A program made the position numbers and the translations under genes. This document shows positions 1 through 9,286 of a stretch of DNA of 33,095 nucleotides, piece after piece. The notes beneath the pieces were generated by a model. It saw only the letters and a list, made by a program, of their open reading frames with translations. It did no database searches and was not told the DNA's origin. Each line of letters opens with the position of its first letter. Positions within the stretch are counted from its first letter, which is position 1. Origin of the DNA: Pseudomonadales bacterium (GTDB lineage Bacteria > Pseudomonadota > Gammaproteobacteria > Pseudomonadales > Azotimanducaceae); assembly GCA_028280225.1 (NCBI GenBank), contig JANQMF010000191.1, forward strand, positions 1 through 33,095. The letters are read 5' to 3'.

Positions 1-144
1 GCCCAGGCTGCGGAGCGTGTTTTGCGCCCCGGGGACATTGACATCACACACCGCCACAACACTACCTGATGCCGCCAGCATTTTACAGGTAGCGCGGCCG
101 ATACCCGACGCCCCTCCCGTGACAATCGTAATTGCCTGTACCAC
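1..144 (-). CDS. SDR-family oxidoreductase, N-terminal part (cut by left edge)
   Basis: This is the first 48 codons of a short-chain dehydrogenase/reductase whose remainder lies outside the window. The translation opens VVQAITIVTGGASGIG, which carries the glycine-rich Rossmann motif TGGASGIG that binds NAD(P), followed by an acidic residue at the end of the second strand (CDVN), which usually favours NAD(H). The start must be GTG at 144 or later, because an in-frame TAG lies at 153-151; a GGGG stretch just upstream can serve as ribosome-binding site. It is the last visible gene of a minus-strand operon, 13 bases after the cupin gene. Substrate unknown. Confidence 0.8.
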   Translation of the reverse strand, partial: MVQAITIVTGGASGIGRATCKMLAASGSVVAVCDVNVPGAQNTLRSLG

Positions 145-157
145 GGCCCGCTACCCC

Positions 158-613
158 TCAGTCAAAATCGATCACAACATGCCGCAGATGGTCCGCGGCG
201 TTATTCTCCCGTGCCAGGTTCAACATCAGCTCGGCATCCACCACCCCCTCAATGGAACCGTCTACCCCATATCCCACCAAGGGCCCATAAATCACGGCAA
301 ACATGACCGACCCCTGGGGAGACGTCGGCTGGTGAATGGAACCGGCTGCCTCGTATAAATAACAGCCGGCTTCACCCTTGTCACCGTCATAGCCAAATCC
401 ACCCTCCAATACATAAGCCTCAACCGCACCCAGATGCCGGTGGACCGGTGCCTGGTTGCCCGCATCTACCTTCAGCAACAGGGTAAAACCGCCACTCTTT
501 AAGTCCACGTTCATTAATTTGAAGTGTGTACCGTCCATCACCCAAGGCGTCCAAGGGAGTGTCGTGGGGTCCAAAAAAACCGGCCGCGTGGGATTTCTTG
601 TTTGGGGGGTCAT
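158..613 (-). CDS. Cupin-domain protein, 2,4'-dihydroxyacetophenone dioxygenase-like
   Basis: A 151-residue single-domain cupin. Cupin motif 1 is visible as H58-x-H60-x4-E65 followed by G71, and H94 supplies the motif 2 histidine, so a mononuclear metal site (commonly Fe) is likely. The sequence pattern resembles the 2,4'-dihydroxyacetophenone dioxygenase group, which cleaves C-C bonds in aromatic ketones, but the substrate here is inferred only. A longer reading frame reaches 688. I prefer ATG at 613 because GAGGA sits seven bases upstream and because the longer version would run into the 3' end of the VOC gene. It lies between VOC and SDR genes in one operon, which suggests a catabolic role. 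Confidence 0.8.
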   Translation of the reverse strand: MTPQTRNPTRPVFLDPTTLPWTPWVMDGTHFKLMNVDLKSGGFTLLLKVDAGNQAPVHRHLGAVEAYVLEGGFGYDGDKGEAGCYLYEAAGSIHQPTSPQGSVMFAVIYGPLVGYGVDGSIEGVVDAELMLNLARENNAADHLRHVVIDFD

Positions 614-629
614 GCTGTCCTCTAAATCG

Positions 630-1151
630 TTATAGATACCGTATCGGGTTGCCGCCGTTCCAATCGATGGCGGCGCTTTCAATTTCATTAAACAGTTCAG
701 CCACCACCGCAGTCAGTTCAATCAGTTCCACCAATCCGCCGATCTGCTTCGCCGTGTCCACATAGGCAAACCGGCCGCCCACGGCCACTGCCCCTTCAAA
801 CACCGGTTTACACCCCATCTGCGCATAGCGGGCCAGGTCCAAATCAAAGGTTTCCGTCATTATCGCCAGGTGGTGGTAGGCGGGCTGCTGAAGCTGGGGG
901 CTTTCGTTGTAAACAGACAGGCTGCTGTCATGCTGTTGCACCAATTCAACACAAACTCCGCCGGAGTAGGCCAGCGCAATACTGATGTCCGGATTGCAGG
1001 GCTCACCCCGGTAACGCGGTTCAGCCAGTTCCAGGTGCTTAAGTACATAAAAGGGTCCGCAAATGCCATTGGCTAACCAGGCAGCCATGGCGCTCTCCAG
1101 GTCTTTAACCACAAAACTGGTTTGTACAATCGAACCGATGGGTTGTCGCAT
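630..1151 (-). CDS. VOC (glyoxalase/extradiol dioxygenase superfamily) protein
   Basis: A 173-residue vicinal-oxygen-chelate protein with two beta-alpha-beta-beta-beta modules. The start resembles glyoxalase-type proteins (IVQTSFVVKDLESA), and candidate metal ligands are E70, the H93-H94 pair in a YHHLA motif, and E142. Members include lyases, epimerases and ring-cleaving dioxygenases; no feature picks one. AAGGTG lies upstream of the ATG at 1151. The gene sits 13 bases after the SDR gene at 1165 and its TAA lies 17 bases before the cupin start, so all are probably co-transcribed. Confidence 0.8.
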   Translation of the reverse strand: MRQPIGSIVQTSFVVKDLESAMAAWLANGICGPFYVLKHLELAEPRYRGEPCNPDISIALAYSGGVCVELVQQHDSSLSVYNESPQLQQPAYHHLAIMTETFDLDLARYAQMGCKPVFEGAVAVGGRFAYVDTAKQIGGLVELIELTAVVAELFNEIESAAIDWNGGNPIRYL

Positions 1152-1164
1152 AAATCACCTTGTT

Positions 1165-1977
1165 TCAGGGGTGGGCACTCATCCCGCCATCCACCGACAG
1201 TTGAGCACCGGTAATGTGTTTCGCAGCATCGGATGCAAGAAATACCACCGCGGCGGCGATATCCGCTCCGGTACCAAAAACCCCCTGGGGAATACGCTGC
1301 AAAAACTCTGTACGTACATCCGTTTCGCTCACCCGGTTGCTGTGTGCAACGTCCCGGAACAAACCCTGCAACATGGGCGTTTCTATTTGCCCCGGGTGTA
1401 CCGAATTACAGCGGATGTTCTCTTTGGCGGCGTATACCGCTATTGAGCGGGTGAGCTGCAAAACCGCCGCCTTGCTTGCACCATAGGCGGTCAGAAATGG
1501 GGTAGCCACCAGGGCTGCAACGGACGACATATTCACAATGGCCCCGCCGTTGCCCCGCATATTGACCAGGGCATGTTTACAGCCCAGAAACACGCCGCCC
1601 GCATTGACGTTCAGCACCCGTTGCCAATCTTCCCAACGGGTTTCGTCAGGTGTTGCCGCACCCAGCCCTTCACCAATACCTGCATTGTTGACAAGAATAT
1701 CGACGCATCCGTGGCGTGCCATGACTTGCGCAAATACGGCAACCCAATCTTCCTCAACAGCAACATCGTGGGACAAAAACTCGGCCCCGCATGACTCAGC
1801 GGCGGCAGCCCCGGCGTCTGCATTAATGTCCGTACTCACCACCACGGCACCTTCAGCAACAAAGGTGCGGCCAATTTCCAAGCCAAGACCGGATGCACCT
1901 CCGGTGACAATGGCCACCTTGCCCGTCAGCGCCGGCAAAACCTGACCCTCGCCAACGGATATGGGTGAACAAAACAT
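1165..1977 (-). CDS. SDR-family NAD(P)-dependent oxidoreductase
   Basis: A complete classical short-chain dehydrogenase of up to 270 residues. TGGASGLG (25-32) binds the cofactor, D50 suggests NAD(H), NNAG is at 97-100, and S152, Y165 and K169 form the catalytic set (YGASK). The C-terminus ends in a typical GAQLSVDGG stretch. It probably oxidises a secondary alcohol or reduces a ketone in the pathway served by the downstream VOC and cupin genes. The ATG at 1977 lacks a clear ribosome-binding site. A TTG at 1938, preceded by GAGGG, would start just before the conserved fold and is a real alternative. The gene heads a minus-strand operon divergent from the LuxR regulator. Confidence 0.88.
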   Translation of the reverse strand: MFCSPISVGEGQVLPALTGKVAIVTGGASGLGLEIGRTFVAEGAVVVSTDINADAGAAAAESCGAEFLSHDVAVEEDWVAVFAQVMARHGCVDILVNNAGIGEGLGAATPDETRWEDWQRVLNVNAGGVFLGCKHALVNMRGNGGAIVNMSSVAALVATPFLTAYGASKAAVLQLTRSIAVYAAKENIRCNSVHPGQIETPMLQGLFRDVAHSNRVSETDVRTEFLQRIPQGVFGTGADIAAAVVFLASDAAKHITGAQLSVDGGMSAHP

Positions 1978-2148
1978 AAACTGGACTTTGTGCGCTGCAT
2001 TAGCTGATCATTTACGGACAAACTGGATGAGTATTCAAAACCGGCGGCACCGGCCACTCAATAGCGCAAATGGCTTATTTCGCGTGGTTAAAATATATTG
2101 GTGTCACTGGCGCCGTGTCTGCGGCGGAGTTTGCGGGGGAGAAAGCAA

Positions 2149-3291
2149 ATGCAACAGCCAAAGCAACAAGAGCAGTATTCGAAGTTTGCCCAATACCTGC
2201 CCACAATTGGCCTGGGCGGCAAAGACTTACAGGAAATGGTGGGCATCGGGCACGAAATTGCCTTGGAAGACAACCTACCAAGCCTGTATCAACGGACCTT
2301 AAAACTGATGGAACCGGCTATCGGCAGCACCAGTTCCGTTTTTTTCGGCGCCAGGGAATACGGTCAATCCATTCGTTTTGAAGAAGGCACATCCCGGGGT
2401 GTACCCGTCGCAGCACCCCGGGAATGGAGCGAAAGTTATCAGTCAAAAGACCCCTTTGTCGGGGCGATGATGAACAATGTGGCCCGTCATGCACCGCCGG
2501 TTGCCGTCTCCAGCGACTTAGTGAACCATCGCGAGTATGTCAAAAGCGAATTTTACAACTTATTCCTAAAACCCCAGTCGATTTATCATGTCATGGTCAT
2601 CGGTTTGCTCATAGACGGTGCGCCCATTGGGTTATTCGGCTTTCATCGTCCTTACGGGGCAACCCCATTCAGCCAAAAAGAAGTCACTAAGGCCGGCATG
2701 CTGGTACCTGCGCTTATTTCTTCAATTCGGCGGGTACGGGCGGAAGAAGCTTTACACGAACGCAACTGGATATTGGATACCCTGTCAAAAGATATTCCAC
2801 ACAAGGGTGTGGTGATCCTGGACGACGCTCTGGATGTGGAGTACGCCAACGCGGGTGCCCGGGAGATCTTAGAACTGTCGGCACAAAACGCCCATCAGAA
2901 ACAATCCCTGGCTGAAGAGCAACGCAAGGCCTGTCGCAGATTTTTGCAAAACGGGCAACAAGATTGCACCCAGCTATCCACCGGAGTTGAACAGATACAG
3001 GCCAAAATACACACCTTCCACAAAAGCTCGGGTGAGGTGCGGCATGCCATGTATTTAGGCGTACCCGGCGATCAGGTAATCTCCCAACAACGCATGATCC
3101 AGCATGGTTTGAGCGCCAGAGAAATTGAAGTGGTCCATATGGTGGCATCCGGGCTGACCAACCCCCAAGTGGCTGAGCGCCTGTTTATCAGCCCCCGCAC
3201 GGTACAGAATCACCTGCGCTCAATTTACGCCAAGGTGGGTGTACACAATCGCACCCGGCTGCTGTACAAACTGGCGGCCAAAGATACCTGA
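2149..3291 (+). CDS. LuxR-family transcriptional regulator
   Basis: A cytoplasmic regulator of 380 residues with a C-terminal LuxR helix-turn-helix: the LSAREIEVVHMVASG turn is followed by NPQVAERLFISPRTVQNH, the DNA-recognition part. The N-terminal two thirds has no signature I can name and may be a GAF- or autoinducer-like ligand domain. No receiver aspartate pattern is seen. A reading frame extends upstream to 2098, but GGGGGAGA at 2135-2142 sits correctly before ATG 2149. It lies divergent to the SDR/VOC/cupin operon and upstream of the TonB receptor gene, so it probably controls one or both; the inducer is unknown. Confidence 0.85.
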   Translation: MQQPKQQEQYSKFAQYLPTIGLGGKDLQEMVGIGHEIALEDNLPSLYQRTLKLMEPAIGSTSSVFFGAREYGQSIRFEEGTSRGVPVAAPREWSESYQSKDPFVGAMMNNVARHAPPVAVSSDLVNHREYVKSEFYNLFLKPQSIYHVMVIGLLIDGAPIGLFGFHRPYGATPFSQKEVTKAGMLVPALISSIRRVRAEEALHERNWILDTLSKDIPHKGVVILDDALDVEYANAGAREILELSAQNAHQKQSLAEEQRKACRRFLQNGQQDCTQLSTGVEQIQAKIHTFHKSSGEVRHAMYLGVPGDQVISQQRMIQHGLSAREIEVVHMVASGLTNPQVAERLFISPRTVQNHLRSIYAKVGVHNRTRLLYKLAAKDT

Positions 3292-3378
3292 AGGCAAAAT
3301 GAGCCAAATGCGCTATTGTTGCGGCGCGGTGGCTTTCATAAGAATGAGCACATGTCTATATGATCTGGAGCTTGTTCC

Positions 3379-5721
3379 ATGTCCATTGCCCGTGCCAACC
3401 CTGTGGACCGTTGTCCAACAATATTGACCCTGCTGCTGGTTAACCTCGTTGTTCTACCCGTTGCCGGGCCCGCCCAGGCACAAGACCAGCCCACCGCCGC
3501 GATCGAAGAAATTGTGGTTACCGCCCGGCGCCGGGAAGAATCTGTACAGGAAACTCCAATATCAATTACCGCTTTGTCCGCGGATCAACTTGCCGCGCGC
3601 AATCTCACCAACCTGGCGGAGTTGGGACGTTATGCCCCCAATGTGCAGATGAATACTTCCCCCGGCGGCAGCGGAGGCGGCAACAACGCGCAAATCTATA
3701 TTCGCGGTATTGGCCAAACCGATTTTCTATTTACCACGGACCCAGGGGTAGGCATCTATATCGACGGAGTTTTCCACCCCCGTACCTTGGGTGGGGTTAT
3801 GGACCTGCTGGATCTGGAGCGGGTGGAGATTCTGCGCGGGCCCCAGGGTACTTTGTTTGGTAAAAACACCATTGGCGGCGCGGTCAGCCTGATTTCCGCC
3901 AAACCCGCGGAAGAATTTGGCGGCGCCTTCGAAGTTACCCTGGGTGATTATGACCGCCGCGATGCCCGGCTGACCGTGGACCTGCCCCTGGTGGATGATG
4001 TCCTGCTGGCTAAATTGGCCCTGGTAGCAAAACAGCGCGACGGCTATGCGGATCGCATCGACTTCTTCACCGGCCGCCGTCAGGGAGAAATGGGTGATGA
4101 ACACGCCCGGGCCGGACGCCTGGCACTGCGCTGGCTGCCCGGTGATGCCACGCGGGTTGATCTGGTGCTGGATTACACAAAAGAAAACGAAGACTCATCA
4201 CCCACTACCCTGGTGCAGTTTGAACCCCTGGGCTTAGCGCCACTGTGGGACGCTCTGGTGGGAACCCCGGGCGGCCTGACCATGAGTACCAACTTCATTA
4301 CCCGCGACCCCCTGCACACCTTCGGTACCGGGCCTAACCACAACCTTCTGGAAGCTTGGGGCGCTGCCCTCACCGTGGAACATGATTTTGCCAACGTCAT
4401 CTTTAAGTCTGTAACCGCCTATCGAGACATGGACGCCACCTTTGGCCGCGATGGCGACGGTTCTCCTTTACAGTATCTGCACACCGATCAGGATCAGTTG
4501 CAGGATCAATTCAGCCAGGAGTTTCAGCTCAGCGGCACCAGCATGGGCAATCGTCTGAATTGGCTTGTTGGCGCGTTCTACTTTGACGAATTTGGCCGGG
4601 ACGAAAACGTTGTGCGTCTGGCTTCGGGTTTATTCGACGCCCTGGAGGGATTACCGGCGGCAGTCATTTGTCTGGGCCCCGGTGGCAGCCCACCCTGCGC
4701 CGGAGGTGCCGGAAATCCGGTGAACGCCGGCCTCGACTTAGACTTCAACATATTTAACGAAATAGACATCACCAGCTATGCCGTGTTTGCGCACATGACA
4801 TTGGATCTGAACGACCGCTGGAGTATCAACGCCGGTGTGCGTTACAGCGACGAAGAAAAGGAATACACCCTGGAGCATCTACGCGACAATTCAGGTGTCC
4901 CCATTATCCCCTTTACCGTCATCAAAGACGATTGGGGGGCCTTGTCACCAAAGGTTGGCGTAGACTTCCGCCCCAACGAAAACGTACTGCTGTACGGTTC
5001 GGTTTCCCGGGGATTTAAGAGCGGCGGATTTAACGGCAGGCCCACGGTTGCCGCTGAGGTTGAGCCGTTTGAACCGGAATTTGTCACCACTTACGAGCTT
5101 GGCTTTAAAACCGACCTGTTTGACCGGCGCTTGCGCCTGAACGGCGCCATTTTCTTCAACGACTACGAAGACATCCAAATCGGCAGCGTCAGCGCCGACC
5201 AGACCGGCAACCTGGTGTTGGTCATCGACAACGCGGCCGAGGCAGAAGTGTGGGGCGCCGAGCTGGAATTTATCGCGCAGATCTCCCCAGGCTTGAGACT
5301 CACCGGCGGCCTGGGCTATTTGGATGCGGAATATACCGACATTGGTACCGCCACCGATATCACCGAACGCTCTGAATTTGTAAAAACACCGGAGTTTACC
5401 GCCAATCTGGGTATCGAATACAGCCATGCTGTTGGCCAATCCGGCGAGCTGAGCTGGCGCCTGGACGGCAGCTTTTCCAGCGAGGTTTTTCAGGATGTAC
5501 AGAATACGCCGTCTATTGCTGAAGACGATCTGACCCTGGTAAGCGCACGCGTCTTGTATACCCCAAACAGCAATGGTTGGGAGATTTCCGTCTTTGCCAC
5601 CAATCTGACCGACGAAGAGCATATCGTCAATGGTTTGCAAGCCCTGACCAGTTTCGGCACTGCCGAGGCCACCTATGGCGCGCCAAGACAGTGGGGTGCC
5701 TCATTTAAAGTGTTCTTCTGA
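3379..5721 (+). CDS. TonB-dependent outer-membrane receptor
   Basis: A 780-residue outer-membrane gated barrel. A signal peptide ends near residue 35 (PAQAQ), followed by a TonB-box-like segment (IEEIVVTARRREE). The plug domain contains IYIRGIGQTD, the GIYIDGV stretch and LRGPQGTLFGKNTIGG. The barrel ends in phenylalanine (SFKVFF), as required for BAM insertion. GGAG lies upstream of ATG 3379. The substrate is not evident; no siderophore genes are nearby, and coupling to an esterase suggests an organic ester or lipid-like molecule. The esterase start overlaps this gene's stop. Confidence 0.93.
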   Translation: MSIARANPVDRCPTILTLLLVNLVVLPVAGPAQAQDQPTAAIEEIVVTARRREESVQETPISITALSADQLAARNLTNLAELGRYAPNVQMNTSPGGSGGGNNAQIYIRGIGQTDFLFTTDPGVGIYIDGVFHPRTLGGVMDLLDLERVEILRGPQGTLFGKNTIGGAVSLISAKPAEEFGGAFEVTLGDYDRRDARLTVDLPLVDDVLLAKLALVAKQRDGYADRIDFFTGRRQGEMGDEHARAGRLALRWLPGDATRVDLVLDYTKENEDSSPTTLVQFEPLGLAPLWDALVGTPGGLTMSTNFITRDPLHTFGTGPNHNLLEAWGAALTVEHDFANVIFKSVTAYRDMDATFGRDGDGSPLQYLHTDQDQLQDQFSQEFQLSGTSMGNRLNWLVGAFYFDEFGRDENVVRLASGLFDALEGLPAAVICLGPGGSPPCAGGAGNPVNAGLDLDFNIFNEIDITSYAVFAHMTLDLNDRWSINAGVRYSDEEKEYTLEHLRDNSGVPIIPFTVIKDDWGALSPKVGVDFRPNENVLLYGSVSRGFKSGGFNGRPTVAAEVEPFEPEFVTTYELGFKTDLFDRRLRLNGAIFFNDYEDIQIGSVSADQTGNLVLVIDNAAEAEVWGAELEFIAQISPGLRLTGGLGYLDAEYTDIGTATDITERSEFVKTPEFTANLGIEYSHAVGQSGELSWRLDGSFSSEVFQDVQNTPSIAEDDLTLVSARVLYTPNSNGWEISVFATNLTDEEHIVNGLQALTSFGTAEATYGAPRQWGASFKVFF

Positions 5722-6695
5722 TGGGGTTGCGGATACCGGCCGTTTTGCACACACCCCGGGTCGACAACGACACGCACCGGTTGCTGACCGAAATGGCAGC
5801 AACCCATGCGCCACCTCTGTACGAGCAACCGGTGGCACAGGCGCGGCAGGCACTTAAAGCCGTCACCGCGCGATATGACTTAGCTCCCCTTGAAGTGGCC
5901 GCGGTGATGGAACACCGGATCACCGGTAACAACGATTACGCGGTCCCGGTGCGGATCTACCAACCCCACGTCAAGGCAGGAACGCAAGCCAATCCCCTGG
6001 TCTATTTCCACGGCGGCGGCTGGGCACTGGGTGACCTGGATACGCACCACAACCTGTGCCGTTATCTTTGCGCGCGCGCAGGTCGGCTGGTCATCAGTGT
6101 GGACTACCGGCTGGCTCCGGAGCACCCCTTTCCGGCAGGTTTGCAAGATTGTCTTACGGTGCTGGGTTGGCTCCCGGGGAATTTGCATACGCTTACCGCA
6201 AAATACAATGACCTTGTGGTTATGGGCGACAGTGCCGGGGGTAACCTGGCTGCCGTGGTCTCCCAGATTGCCCGTTCAGACCCGGATATCAACATAGACC
6301 GCCAGATTCTTTTGTACCCCAGCGTGGATATGAACGACAGTGACCGTTACCCCTCCCGCGACTTATTCGGCGGCGGCGAATACTTTTTGGGGCTGGCGGA
6401 TGTCGCCTGGCTCAAGGGGATGTATCTCTCTGACTCCGCAGCCCCCCTGGATGCGCGGATTTCGCCCATCCACGCGCAAGACTTATCTGATCTTCCCCGG
6501 GCTTTAGTGATCACCGCCGGCTATGACCTGCTCCGGGATGAGGGTATTGAATATGCCCACCGCTTGGATCAGGCCGGCAATCAGGTCGAGTATGCTAACT
6601 TTCCCGGTACCATCCACGGTTTTTGTTCCTTCGCCGGTGCGCTAAGCGCCGGGCAAACAGCCCTGGATCAGGTCTGCAACTGGCTGCTGGCCTAG
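5721..6695 (+). CDS. Alpha/beta hydrolase, hormone-sensitive-lipase family esterase
   Basis: A 324-residue esterase of the HSL (family IV) type. The oxyanion-hole motif HGGGW is at 97-101, the nucleophile elbow GDSAGG at 169-174 (S171), and the likely acid and base are D269 and H299 (IHGF). These enzymes cleave short-chain carboxylic esters. No signal peptide is visible, so it should act in the cytoplasm. The start codon shares a base with the receptor's stop (TGATG), giving translational coupling. The pairing suggests that the imported compound or a derivative is an ester; this is inference. Confidence 0.9.
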   Translation: MGLRIPAVLHTPRVDNDTHRLLTEMAATHAPPLYEQPVAQARQALKAVTARYDLAPLEVAAVMEHRITGNNDYAVPVRIYQPHVKAGTQANPLVYFHGGGWALGDLDTHHNLCRYLCARAGRLVISVDYRLAPEHPFPAGLQDCLTVLGWLPGNLHTLTAKYNDLVVMGDSAGGNLAAVVSQIARSDPDINIDRQILLYPSVDMNDSDRYPSRDLFGGGEYFLGLADVAWLKGMYLSDSAAPLDARISPIHAQDLSDLPRALVITAGYDLLRDEGIEYAHRLDQAGNQVEYANFPGTIHGFCSFAGALSAGQTALDQVCNWLLA

Positions 6696-6779
6696 CCCGC
6701 TCCAGCGGACCAGCCCACGTCCAACTTGGACTCCGCTAGATTCGATGTCACAATCCAGCGGTGATCCGGGAGAATTGTT

Positions 6780-9035
6780 ATGGCCAAGTCCAACGCTGAA
6801 TGGAAGTCTACCGCCTGCATCCTGTGTGCCCTGAACTGTGGGGTTAAGGTCCAACTGAACGAAGGCGGCACGCAAATCATGCGCACCAAGGGTGATGAAG
6901 ACCATCCTGCATCTCAAGGTTATTTGTGCAACAAGGCATCACGGCTGAACTTCTACCAGAATCGGGACGACCGTCTGCACACGCCAATGAAGCGCAATGC
7001 GGATGGCGGTTACGACGCCATCGATTGGGATACCGCCATCAGCGAAATTGCCGCTAAATTAGGTGCTATCCGGGACGAGCACGGTGGTGACAAAATCTTC
7101 TACTATGGCGGGGGTGGCCAGGGTAATCACCTACCCGGCGCTTATGCCAGCACCACCCTGGGCAATCTTGGGGTGCGGTACCGGTCAAACGCGCTGGCCC
7201 AGGAAAAAACCGGAGAATTCTGGGTGGCTCAACGCATGTTTGGCGGGTACAACCACGCCGATTTTGAACATGCCCAGGTGATCATCTTTTTAGGCAAAAA
7301 CCCCTGGCAATCCCACGGTTTTCATCGCGCCCGGGCGGAAATCCGCGACATGGCCAAAGATCCCAACCGCACACTGATTGTCATCGATCCTAAACGCACC
7401 GAAACCGCGGACCTGGCGGATATCCACTTAGCGGTTAAGGTAGGGCGGGATGCTTGGCTGTTGGCGGGTATGGTGGCCACCATCATCCAGGAAGGGTTGC
7501 AGGACAAAGCCTTTATTCTGGAGCATACCAAGGGTTTTGGTGCGGTAGCCAAGGTATTTGGTCAAGTCGACATTGCTGACTGCGCCGCCAAGGCAGGTAT
7601 TGAAGAAGCGGTTATTCGCGCCACTGCCCGAACCATTGCCGGTGCAAGCAGCGTTGCGGTGTTTGAAGACCTTGGCGTGCAAATGAACCGCCACTCAACC
7701 CTGGTCAGCTATCTGCAACGTCTGACCTGGACCCTGACCGGCAATTTTGCCAAACCCGGGACCCACTACACCGTTAACGGTCTGGGCAAAATGGGTTCAG
7801 GCCGGGAAGGCGGCACAAGCCCTGTGTCAGGCGGCCGGATTATCGACGGGCTGGTGCCCGCCCACACCATCCCGGATGAAATTCTCACCCATCACCCCAA
7901 CCGTTACCGCGCCATGATCATCGAGTCGGGCAATCCCGTTCACTCCCTGCCGGACAGCCCAAAATGGCGGGAAGCCATGCGCGCCCTGGATTGTAGTGTG
8001 GTCATCGATATTGCCATGACCGAAACCGCCCAGCAGGCAGACTACGTGCTGCCTGCCACTACCCAGTTTGAAAAAGCGGAAGCCACCTTTTTTAACTTTG
8101 AATTCCCGGAAAATTACTTCCACGTCAGACCCCCGCTGTTTGCCCCGCCCGAGGGGGTATTGGACGAGGCGGAAATTCACGCCCGCCTGGCCGGGGCCTT
8201 GTCCGCCATTCCCCAAGGATTGGAAGATGAGCTGAATGCCGCCTTGGCTGACGGGGGCCGGGCCGCTTTCCGGGACCTGGTATTTGCCAAACTGGCCGAG
8301 GACCCAACCCTGAGCCGCATTGCGCCCGTGCTGTTGTACCGGACCCTGGGCAAAACACTACCCCCGGGTATGCAAAATGCGGCGGCGGTATGGGCTATTT
8401 GCCACCAGCATGCCATGGCCAGCCGGACTACCGTGGAAGCCGCGGGCATTGCCGGAGAAGGCATGGACCTGGGGGAAAATTTATTTGACGCTATTCTGCA
8501 AGGACCCAGCGCGGTGATCATGAGCCGGGAAGATTGGCCGGATGTCTGGCAGCGGGCCCCCGGCGGCGTGCTCAACTTTGAGCTGGCCGACCTGCTTGAC
8601 GCGGCGGCTGATTTGAATGACGAAAATCCCCGGGAAGCCAACGACGAGTATCCGTTTCTGCTCTCCGCCGGCGAGCGGCGGGACTTTACCGCCAACACCA
8701 TCATTCGCAACCCGGCCTGGCGGCGCAAAGACAAGCAGGGTGCCTTGTACATCAACCCCGAAGATGCGGCACGCCTGAATCTCGGTGACGGCTCCACCGC
8801 GCAAATCACCACCCAACGGGGGGCTATGCAGGTGGTAGTGGAAACCAACGACCGTATGCAGCGGGGCCATATCTCGCTGCCCAACGGCCTTGGGCTGGTC
8901 TATCCGGATGAAAACGGCGAGCCGATAACCACCGGCACATCACCCAATGAACTCACTTCGGCACATATGGCGGATAAATTTGTCGGCACACCCTGGCACA
9001 AATCCGTGCCGGTCAGGATTGAGGCAGTGGAATAA
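6780..9035 (+). CDS. Molybdopterin-dependent oxidoreductase with [4Fe-4S] site
   Basis: A 751-residue member of the DMSO reductase superfamily. Four cysteines for a [4Fe-4S] cluster are at C13, C16, C20 and C50. The central molybdopterin-binding fold is present (for example VIDPKRTETADLAD) and the C-terminal dinucleotide-binding domain begins near residue 640. No Tat signal is seen, so it is probably cytoplasmic. In the segment where formate dehydrogenases and nitrate reductases carry the Cys or Sec metal ligand (about 130-147 here, around Q141) there is no Cys or Sec. The reaction therefore cannot be assigned. GGGAG precedes ATG 6780. No partner subunit gene is adjacent. Confidence 0.88.
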   Translation: MAKSNAEWKSTACILCALNCGVKVQLNEGGTQIMRTKGDEDHPASQGYLCNKASRLNFYQNRDDRLHTPMKRNADGGYDAIDWDTAISEIAAKLGAIRDEHGGDKIFYYGGGGQGNHLPGAYASTTLGNLGVRYRSNALAQEKTGEFWVAQRMFGGYNHADFEHAQVIIFLGKNPWQSHGFHRARAEIRDMAKDPNRTLIVIDPKRTETADLADIHLAVKVGRDAWLLAGMVATIIQEGLQDKAFILEHTKGFGAVAKVFGQVDIADCAAKAGIEEAVIRATARTIAGASSVAVFEDLGVQMNRHSTLVSYLQRLTWTLTGNFAKPGTHYTVNGLGKMGSGREGGTSPVSGGRIIDGLVPAHTIPDEILTHHPNRYRAMIIESGNPVHSLPDSPKWREAMRALDCSVVIDIAMTETAQQADYVLPATTQFEKAEATFFNFEFPENYFHVRPPLFAPPEGVLDEAEIHARLAGALSAIPQGLEDELNAALADGGRAAFRDLVFAKLAEDPTLSRIAPVLLYRTLGKTLPPGMQNAAAVWAICHQHAMASRTTVEAAGIAGEGMDLGENLFDAILQGPSAVIMSREDWPDVWQRAPGGVLNFELADLLDAAADLNDENPREANDEYPFLLSAGERRDFTANTIIRNPAWRRKDKQGALYINPEDAARLNLGDGSTAQITTQRGAMQVVVETNDRMQRGHISLPNGLGLVYPDENGEPITTGTSPNELTSAHMADKFVGTPWHKSVPVRIEAVE

Positions 9036-9049
9036 GGTCTGCCGTACGC

Positions 9050-9063
9050 ACCCCACCCGGGGT
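9050..9063 (+). terminator. Possible weak terminator after the molybdopterin oxidoreductase gene
   Basis: A 5-bp stem (ACCCC with GGGGT, four-base loop) is followed by the pyrimidine-rich TTCTTTC. It lies 15 bases after the TAA of the preceding gene. The T-run is poor, so this may not function as an intrinsic terminator. Confidence 0.3.
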
Positions 9064-9286
9064 TTCTTTCGGGATTATCACCGCGCGCGGGCTATCAACT
9101 TACAAAGCATTTACAAAGCGGCTTAGCTGGTCTGTGTCCAGAATACCCGGCATTCGGGGCGGAGACTGGCCGGTTAACCACCCTTGGGGTTTGTGTAGCC
9201 CCGCCACACAGATTTACTTACAACTGCGCACATAAATCTCAACTGTTACGCCCTCGGATCGCTAGAATGAAAGTTCATAAGACGCG

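Noticed and set aside
8177-8884. Long open frame antisense to the molybdopterin oxidoreductase gene
   Set aside because: Low-complexity Arg/Ser/Ala composition typical of an antisense shadow of a GC-rich gene.
9227-9249. Pho-box-like sequence upstream of the reductase-like gene
   Set aside because: Best alignment matches only 11 of 18 positions; one good half-site (CTGTTAC at 9243) without a phased partner. Not listed as a feature.
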